A stretch of DNA of 9,456 nucleotides from Pyrobaculum sp. (lineage in GTDB: Archaea > Thermoproteota > Thermoprotei > Thermoproteales > Thermoproteaceae). Below, in pieces: positions 1 to 3,846 of the stretch. Numbering within the stretch: the stretch's first letter is position 1; each line of letters begins with the position of its first letter. A program made the position numbers and the translations under genes. The stretch lies in contig WYEI01000263.1 of the NCBI GenBank assembly GCA_009903905.1, positions 1 through 9,456 of the forward strand, written 5' to 3'. The notes beneath the pieces are model-generated. The model had not been told where the DNA came from. It made no database searches and was given only the letters and a program-made list of their open reading frames with translations.

Positions 1-647
1 CCAGGCTGGTGACAAACATCGAGGACTTGACCGAGGCCGACCTCGGCTTCGCCGGGCTTGTTGAGGAGCGGCGTGTTGGCGATGAGAAGATGGTGTTTGT
101 GGAGCAGTGTAAGAACCCGAGGGCGGTGTCTATCCTGGTGAGAGGCGGCTTCGAAAGACTTGTTGACGAGGCGGAGCGGAACCTAGATGACGCGTTGTCT
201 GTGGTGGCCGACGTGGTGGAGGAGCCCTACATCTTGCCTGCTGGCGGCGCCGCTGAGGTTGAGGCGGCTAAGGCCGTTAGGGCGTTTGCGCCTAAGGTGG
301 GCGGCAGGGAGCAGTACGCCGTGGAGGCTTTTGCAAGGGCGCTTGAGGCCATCCCGAAGGCTCTTGCGGAGAACGCGGGTCTCGACCCCATTGACATATT
401 GACTGAGCTGACTCACAAACATGAGCAACCTGACGGCTGGCGATACGGCCTTGACGTGTACCAGGGCAAGGTTGTGGATATGATAGCTCTTGGGCTCATT
501 GAGCCGCTTACGGTGAAGCTCAACGCATTGAAAGTCGCCGTTGAGGCGGCTTCCATGATCCTGCGTATCGACGAGATCATCGCCGCCTCTAAGCTGGAGA
601 AAGAGGAGAAAGAGAAGAAGGAGGAGAAGAAGGAGGAGTTCGACTAG
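1..647 (+). CDS. Thermosome (group II chaperonin) subunit, 3' part
   Basis: Partial gene whose 5' end lies outside the window. It reads in frame from base 3 (R-L-V-T-N-I-E-D-L), so the GTG at base 9 is an internal valine and not the start. About 214 residues are visible of the roughly 550 usual for the family. Group II chaperonins are two-ring ATP-driven folding machines of the archaeal cytoplasm. Family signatures seen are the CKNPRAVSILVRGG strand of the apical-to-intermediate region, the glycine-rich AGGAAEVEAA motif and the C-terminal equatorial domain with LDPIDIL, DVYQGKVVDM and ILRIDEIIAA. The tail is a run of Lys and Glu ending in EEFD, not the GGM-type tail of many chaperonins. The gene ends 4 bp from the convergent membrane-protein gene. 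Whether it is the alpha or beta paralogue cannot be decided here. Confidence 0.96.
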   Translation, partial: RLVTNIEDLTEADLGFAGLVEERRVGDEKMVFVEQCKNPRAVSILVRGGFERLVDEAERNLDDALSVVADVVEEPYILPAGGAAEVEAAKAVRAFAPKVGGREQYAVEAFARALEAIPKALAENAGLDPIDILTELTHKHEQPDGWRYGLDVYQGKVVDMIALGLIEPLTVKLNALKVAVEAASMILRIDEIIAASKLEKEEKEKKEEKKEEFD

Positions 648-653
648 TTTTTT
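648..653 (+). terminator. T-tract after the thermosome gene
   Basis: Six T residues directly follow the TAG stop, and further T-rich sequence follows. Archaeal RNA polymerase terminates at such U-tracts without needing a hairpin. The tract extends into the 3' end of the convergent gene. No comparable T-run is seen for the opposite strand. Confidence 0.4.
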
Positions 654-1194
654 AAATTACTTTTCTTGCTAGTAATAATATTGCTATTACTGTAATTGTT
701 AGTATTATGTCTTTTGTCACTATAAAGTGAGGCAGTATTATCGATAGGGAGGTGGCTGTGATTACGATTTTTGACCTGGTCCTCAGCGCCGCATATCTGG
801 CTTTAAAGAAGGGGGCCGAGGCGACTATGGGTTTCTTCTCCTTCTTGGCTACGGGGTCTTCTATTTGGGGCTCCGCCAGCGCTCTGTAGATGATCTCATC
901 TGCAGTGTAGAGGTCTTTCAAGGTGGCGAGGTATCTGCGGGCGGCGGCTTCTTTCTCTGGGTTTGACAAGAGCTTTCTCGTTTTTTCCAGGGTCTTTTTG
1001 TGTATCTTCTCTGCTAGGAGGATGCTTGAGATCAATACAGCTACTGCGAGATATTTAAAGGCGGGGTTCGCCAGCAACGCTAACCCGCTTAGGAGTACGC
1101 TGGCCATGGCAGATGAGGCGAGTACAAGTACCAGCTTATTATACGCCTTCTCATGTATCTCTTGGATTCTGTGTGCTATGTATTCACTTAACAT
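652..1194 (-). CDS. Small polytopic membrane protein, last gene of the TFB-like/ATPase operon
   Basis: Protein of 180 residues that I do not recognise as a named family. Two hydrophobic hairpins are visible, at about residues 20-42 and 46-62 and again at about 142-158 and 161-177. They are separated by a charged, mostly helical loop of about 80 residues (63-141) rich in Lys, Glu and Arg. The short ends suggest four membrane spans with the loop on the cytoplasmic side (inference). The start ATG overlaps the end of the ATPase gene by 11 nt and has a GGAG four bases upstream, which supports translational coupling and this start. A membrane protein encoded directly after a GspE/VirB11-type ATPase is often its platform partner (GspF/TadC role). 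This one is far shorter than a typical GspF/TadC, so the role is only a suggestion. Co-transcription with the upstream genes is likely from the overlaps. Confidence 0.8.
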   Translation of the reverse strand: MLSEYIAHRIQEIHEKAYNKLVLVLASSAMASVLLSGLALLANPAFKYLAVAVLISSILLAEKIHKKTLEKTRKLLSNPEKEAAARRYLATLKDLYTADEIIYRALAEPQIEDPVAKKEKKPIVASAPFFKARYAALRTRSKIVITATSLSIILPHFIVTKDIILTITVIAILLLARKVI

Positions 1195-2227
1195 AGATCT
1201 CCACGACCCGCCTCTCTATGACAGCCCCATACCGCTTGGCAAGCTGTATGATGGCTGTGTTTTTCACCTCTGTATATCTCTCTAGTCTCCTCAACGCCTC
1301 TTCTACCGTAGCTGAGTGCATAGTTGCGAACGTCTGGAGCCCCATCTCTGTGGCTGTTTTAAACGCATGGAAGTGATCCTCATACTGCAACTCACCTATG
1401 AAAACCAGGTCTATGTTTCTGTTTAGAGATGCGTAGATCTGCCTCGCCTTGTTCACGTCGCGTATCTTGATCTGGTTTTTGTCTGGGTCCTCCTCAAGCT
1501 CATCTGCCTCGTCTATGTAGACCCGTTGCAAGTTGCCGGGAATTACGTCGTCAAATGCGGCTAGTAGGGTGGTCTTGCCGCTACCCGGCGGCCCCGCCAC
1601 CACTATATGCCTCCCCTCCTTTAAAGCTACAAAGATCTCCGCCAGTTGCTCACGCGTTAGGAAGCCGCTCTCCACCAGTTGACGCAAGGTGATCTTGCCC
1701 CTGTGTATGCGGATGTAAGCTTGTGGGTTCGGGACGATGGGGGGCAGGTCCAGCGATATTCTCATTCTTATCTTGCCAAACCGCAGGCCGTATCTAAACG
1801 AGGGGTTTGCCGTGGTGAGTTCTATCCCCTTCATCTGAGCGAGCTTTAACAAGCTTTTTATCGTGGCGCCGTCTGCCGTTTTCGAGGTCTTGAACTTACC
1901 GCTTCTCTTCGTTACGTAGATCGGCCGGCCCGGCACCAGCAAGATATCCTCCACCTCGTCTTCGACTAGGTCGGCGATCTCCTGGAGGCCTACTGTGGCC
2001 AAAGTTGCTCTCACGGCGATTTCGGCGTTTATTTTTGTGAAGAGCTCGTAGCGCAGTTGCAATGTTGTGTCTACGTCTTTGCTGAAGATTCTTGACGACA
2101 GGGCCACTACGTCTCGCATCTCCTCCTCGGCGAAGGCGCAGAGGCCCTTCTCGAGACATGCGTGTTTACACTCAACACATTCCACTATTCGGGCCAGGAG
2201 ATGTGGAAAGTTACTCTTGAGCAACAT
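1184..2227 (-). CDS. VirB11/GspE/PilT-type secretion ATPase with N-terminal Cys4 cluster
   Basis: 347-residue P-loop ATPase of the type II/IV secretion superfamily, whose members are hexameric cytoplasmic motors for pili, archaella, secretion or DNA transfer. Seen in order: a cysteine cluster C17-x2-C20-x3-C24-x5-C30; an N-terminal domain to about residue 195; Walker A GPPGSGKT at 212-219; an Asp-box-like VYIDEADELEED around 236-247; a Walker B region DLVFIGELQ at 273-281; and a His-box ATMHS at 301-305. The start ATG lies inside the end of the TFB-like gene (17-nt overlap) and the end overlaps the membrane-protein gene by 11 nt, so the three are almost certainly one operon. The N-terminal Cys4 motif could hold zinc or an Fe-S cluster and is not a standard feature of the family as I know it. 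No pilin, prepilin peptidase or VirB4/HerA-type gene is visible in this window, so the exact machine is unknown. Confidence 0.9.
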   Translation of the reverse strand: MLLKSNFPHLLARIVECVECKHACLEKGLCAFAEEEMRDVVALSSRIFSKDVDTTLQLRYELFTKINAEIAVRATLATVGLQEIADLVEDEVEDILLVPGRPIYVTKRSGKFKTSKTADGATIKSLLKLAQMKGIELTTANPSFRYGLRFGKIRMRISLDLPPIVPNPQAYIRIHRGKITLRQLVESGFLTREQLAEIFVALKEGRHIVVAGPPGSGKTTLLAAFDDVIPGNLQRVYIDEADELEEDPDKNQIKIRDVNKARQIYASLNRNIDLVFIGELQYEDHFHAFKTATEMGLQTFATMHSATVEEALRRLERYTEVKNTAIIQLAKRYGAVIERRVVEIYVK

Positions 2228-2711
2228 GCCGCCTTAGTTTTGTAACCGTGTCCCTTATACTGAACTTACTTATGTTAAGCAGTAGAGCTATCTGTTGCTT
2301 GTGGATGTGGTAACCCGTCTTCTCTGCGGCCATGTAGACAAGAGCCGCGGCCAGCACCCTCGGGTTTTTGCCCTGGTACACCCGCTTATCTAGACCTTGA
2401 AAAGTTGACAACGCAACGCGTTCAAGATCCGGGCGGCCCAGCTCCCTCGCTATTTTGGCTACGTAGAACCTCACCAACTCGCTGTATTTCCTTTTGACCG
2501 TCTCCTTCGTTTCTCCCTGGAGAAATACGAGGAGGCGGCTTTCTCTCCTCAACGGCATTTCAAGTTTCACCCTTGGCAGAACAAGCTCGTATCCAACTAC
2601 TGTTCCGCAGTCGGTACACACATACTCGCCGTTCTCATTTAGTATTATTTTGTCAGACTTACAATATGGACAAATCACGTATCGATGGTTTTTTCGATGT
2701 ATTAAACTCAT
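2211..2711 (-). CDS. Truncated TFB-like transcription factor (Zn ribbon plus one cyclin fold), Tfb3-like
   Basis: 166 residues, about half the usual ~300 of archaeal TFB. The N-terminus is a TFIIB-type zinc ribbon, C14-x2-C17...C32-x2-C35 (CPYCKSD and CTDCGTVVG), which in TFB contacts the RNA polymerase dock. The B-reader/linker region is short and lacks the conserved GPEWR-type motif. Residues ~75-163 form a single cyclin fold that ends with a helix-turn-helix-like segment (IALLLNISKFSIRDTVTKL). The second cyclin repeat is absent, and the ORF ends cleanly with TAA, so this is an architecture and not obvious decay. Sulfolobus Tfb3 has a similar truncated plan and acts as a damage-responsive co-activator alongside normal TFB. 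Orthology is inference. It is the first gene of the operon with the ATPase and membrane protein, and is divergent from an RNA polymerase subunit gene. The ATG start has no obvious Shine-Dalgarno sequence. Confidence 0.85.
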   Translation of the reverse strand: MSLIHRKNHRYVICPYCKSDKIILNENGEYVCTDCGTVVGYELVLPRVKLEMPLRRESRLLVFLQGETKETVKRKYSELVRFYVAKIARELGRPDLERVALSTFQGLDKRVYQGKNPRVLAAALVYMAAEKTGYHIHKQQIALLLNISKFSIRDTVTKLRRHVAQE

Positions 2712-2750
2712 AGATTATATCTTATTCTATGAAGAGAGTGTTGGGTCAAA

Positions 2751-2758
2751 GTTTTTAT
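2751..2758 (-). promoter_or_regulatory. Possible TATA box of the TFB-like operon
   Basis: ATAAAAAC on the minus strand, centred about 43 nt before the ATG at 2711. This would give a short leader of about 17 nt. The leader is AT-rich without a clear ribosome site. It is weaker than the other promoters in the window, and the AT-rich stretch at 2712-2730 is too near the start to serve as a TATA box. Confidence 0.3.
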
Positions 2759-2774
2759 GAAGTCCTCATCAAAA

Positions 2775-2782
2775 TTTTTATA
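2775..2782 (+). promoter_or_regulatory. TATA box of the Rpo8-like gene
   Basis: TTTTTATA centred about 25 nt before the ATG at 2803. This spacing predicts transcription starting at or next to the start codon, so the mRNA should be leaderless. It shares the 91-bp divergent region with the TFB-like operon. Confidence 0.65.
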
Positions 2783-2802
2783 CCGAGCCCAAAACATGCG
2801 GC

Positions 2803-3117
2803 ATGGAGTTTTCGCTAAAAGTTGACGACGTAACAAACGGCGCCCCCAACGTAATCACCTTGAAAGGCGATGTAGATGTGGTACTGGAGCTACCGCTAGA
2901 TAGGCTTGGAATAAGCATATCTAAAGGAAATAAAATAAAACTAGTTATACATAAAGAAAAAGACCAAGATCTACACAAGTACAAGGTCTATGCATGGGGC
3001 ATTGTGTACTATGTAGGGGAGGGAATAACGCGGATCTCCATAGGAGGCCTGCAACTCGACATCAAGAAAGAACTCCCATTAAAAATCGGCGAAAAAGTAT
3101 ACGTCGGTCTTATCTGA
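2803..3117 (+). CDS. rpo8: RNA polymerase subunit Rpo8 (RpoG)-like protein
   Basis: 104-residue small beta-rich protein. The central KVYAWGIVYYVGEG, the ISIGGLQLDI strand and the closing IGEKVYVGLI resemble the core of crenarchaeal Rpo8/RpoG, the archaeal counterpart of eukaryotic Rpb8, an accessory OB-fold subunit of RNA polymerase. The match is recalled, not computed. Crenarchaeal Rpo8 proteins are commonly somewhat longer, about 120-130 residues. The ATG is fixed by a TATA box about 25 nt upstream; another ATG at 2795 is out of frame. The stop codon TGA lies in a CTGACC sequence that also looks like the terminal bases of the adjoining IS605-like remnant, so the natural C-terminus may have been altered. 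A small OB-fold protein of another kind is the main alternative. Confidence 0.68.
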   Translation: MEFSLKVDDVTNGAPNVITLKGDVDVVLELPLDRLGISISKGNKIKLVIHKEKDQDLHKYKVYAWGIVYYVGEGITRISIGGLQLDIKKELPLKIGEKVYVGLI

Positions 3118-3123
3118 CCTCCT

Positions 3124-3157
3124 CCCCGCCCTAAAGGGCGGGGGTTCCCCCTTTAGG
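3124..3157. repeat. Right-end palindrome with two competing hairpins
   Basis: CCCCGCCCT (3124-3132) pairs perfectly with AGGGCGGGG (3135-3143) around a two-base loop. The overlapping CCTAAAGGG (3130-3138) can instead pair with CCCTTTAGG (3149-3157). The two pairings are mutually exclusive. This is the subterminal structure expected at an IS200/IS605 right end. Confidence 0.7.
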
Positions 3158-3276
3158 CGGCTCATCAGCACCCTCGCCCGGCCTTCAACGGCCCCTCGGG
3201 CCGAGGTCATGGAGCTACCCGGGCCAGCACCGCGGGTCATCCGCCCCCCAGTAGGGGCCATGGTTGTGAAAACGCC

Positions 3277-3285
3277 TATTTTAAA
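3277..3285 (-). promoter_or_regulatory. TATA-like box inside the IS605-like remnant
   Basis: TTTAAAATA on the minus strand, about 20 nt before the ATG at 3261 and about 165 nt before the end of the remnant. It could start a short minus-strand RNA covering the structured segment. No further evidence of activity can be seen. Confidence 0.3.
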
Positions 3286-3298
3286 GCTTTCTCCCCAT

Positions 3299-3318
3299 CC
3301 CCGCCCTGAAGGGCGGGG
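3299..3318. repeat. Second palindrome of the remnant
   Basis: CCCCGCCC (3299-3306) and GGGCGGGG (3311-3318) form a perfect 8-bp stem with a four-base loop. The stem is nearly the same as that at 3124-3143, so the two palindromes bracket the segment between them. Confidence 0.75.
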
Positions 3319-3384
3319 CTTTCGCCTGTTGTAAAACCTCAACGGCCGCTGGGTAGCGCTTCTAAAACGGCTGGTGAACCCTAC

Positions 3385-3395
3385 AAATTTTAATA
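3385..3395 (+). promoter_or_regulatory. TATA box of the SmAP3-like gene
   Basis: AAATTTTAATA centred about 25 nt before the ATG at 3415. This predicts a leaderless mRNA and argues for the ATG over the upstream in-frame TTG at 3397, which is too close to the TATA box. Confidence 0.7.
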
Positions 3396-3414
3396 CTTGG
3401 AACTCGCCCCCCTC

Positions 3415-3846
3415 ATGGCTTCAACACTGGCGGAATCCAGCAAACGTTTTGTTGCCGAGCTAAACAACGTAATCGGAAAAGAGGTACAGGTGGTCTTGTC
3501 AAATGGGGAGGTCTACAGAGGAGTCCTCCACGCCGTTGACACCCAACTCAACGTCGTTCTTTCAAACGCAGTGGGTAAAACAGGCGAGAAATACGCCAGA
3601 GTTTTCATTATGTACAGATACATCGTTCATATAGACAGCATAGAGAAGCGCATAGACATGCGGGAGTTCGCAAAATACGCAGAGAAGGTGTTTCCGGGCA
3701 TGGTTAAATACGTAGAGGAGACAAACACTGTTCTCATAGGCGATAAGGTCCGCGTCAGCGAAATAGGGGTAGAAGGCGTGGGTCCGGTGGCTGAGCGGGC
3801 GAAGCGGCTCTTCGAGGAATTTCTGAAGTCTAAAGGCGTTGACTAG
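3415..3846 (+). CDS. SmAP3-like archaeal Sm protein
   Basis: 143 residues from the ATG chosen by promoter spacing. The N-terminal half is an Sm fold: Sm1 at about residues 20-52 (GKEVQVVLSNGEVYRGVLHA, then a VDTQLNVVLSNA strand) and Sm2 at about 63-77 (VFIMYRYIVHIDSIE). Residues ~80-143 form an added alpha/beta domain. This two-domain plan matches SmAP3 of Pyrobaculum aerophilum, whose structure is known and which assembles into heptamer-based rings. Short SmAP1/SmAP2 proteins have only about 80 residues. Sm proteins bind RNA, but the precise role of SmAP3 is not settled. The canonical RG of Sm2 is replaced by YR-Y. Its stop overlaps the stop of the convergent Lhr helicase gene in a CTAG. Confidence 0.9.
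   Translation: MASTLAESSKRFVAELNNVIGKEVQVVLSNGEVYRGVLHAVDTQLNVVLSNAVGKTGEKYARVFIMYRYIVHIDSIEKRIDMREFAKYAEKVFPGMVKYVEETNTVLIGDKVRVSEIGVEGVGPVAERAKRLFEEFLKSKGVD

Larger units (their letters stand above)
3112..3322 (-). mobile_element. IS200/IS605-type (TnpB) 3'-end or guide-RNA-like remnant
   Basis: About 210 bp of GC-rich sequence between the rpo8 stop and the SmAP3 promoter, bounded by two related palindromes (3124-3143 and 3299-3318). Read on the minus strand it ends GGGCGGGGAGGAGGTCAG, which resembles right ends of archaeal IS200/IS605 elements carrying tnpB, as I recall them. The frame from the ATG at 3261 to the stop at 3079 codes a 60-residue Arg/Gly/Pro-rich peptide (ARGAVEGRARVLMSRLKGE, then PPPFRAGRR). 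It looks like the extreme 3' end of a TnpB gene, with no RuvC motifs left. A TATA-like box at 3277-3285 could drive a minus-strand RNA of about 140 nt ending near 3114. I therefore favour a deleted element retaining the structured guide-RNA (omega-RNA) end. A free-standing small RNA or a small gene is the alternative. Confidence 0.5.

Noticed and set aside
923..1285. Plus-strand 120-codon frame across the membrane-protein/ATPase junction
   Set aside because: It overlaps two coupled genes on the other strand and has no recognisable motif.
2735..2771. Possible C/D box small RNA on the minus strand (TTGATGA followed by AT-rich sequence)
   Set aside because: The C-box-like sequence is imperfect and no D box (CTGA) follows at a usable distance.
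3079..3342. Minus-strand 87-codon frame as an independent gene
   Set aside because: Its start is inside the second palindrome and its end runs into rpo8. It fits better as the leftover 3' end of a TnpB-type frame within the mobile-element remnant.
3397..3414. Upstream TTG start for the SmAP3-like gene
   Set aside because: It begins only 2 bp after the TATA box, so the mRNA could not include it. The ATG at 3415 has the correct spacing and gives the expected N-terminus.
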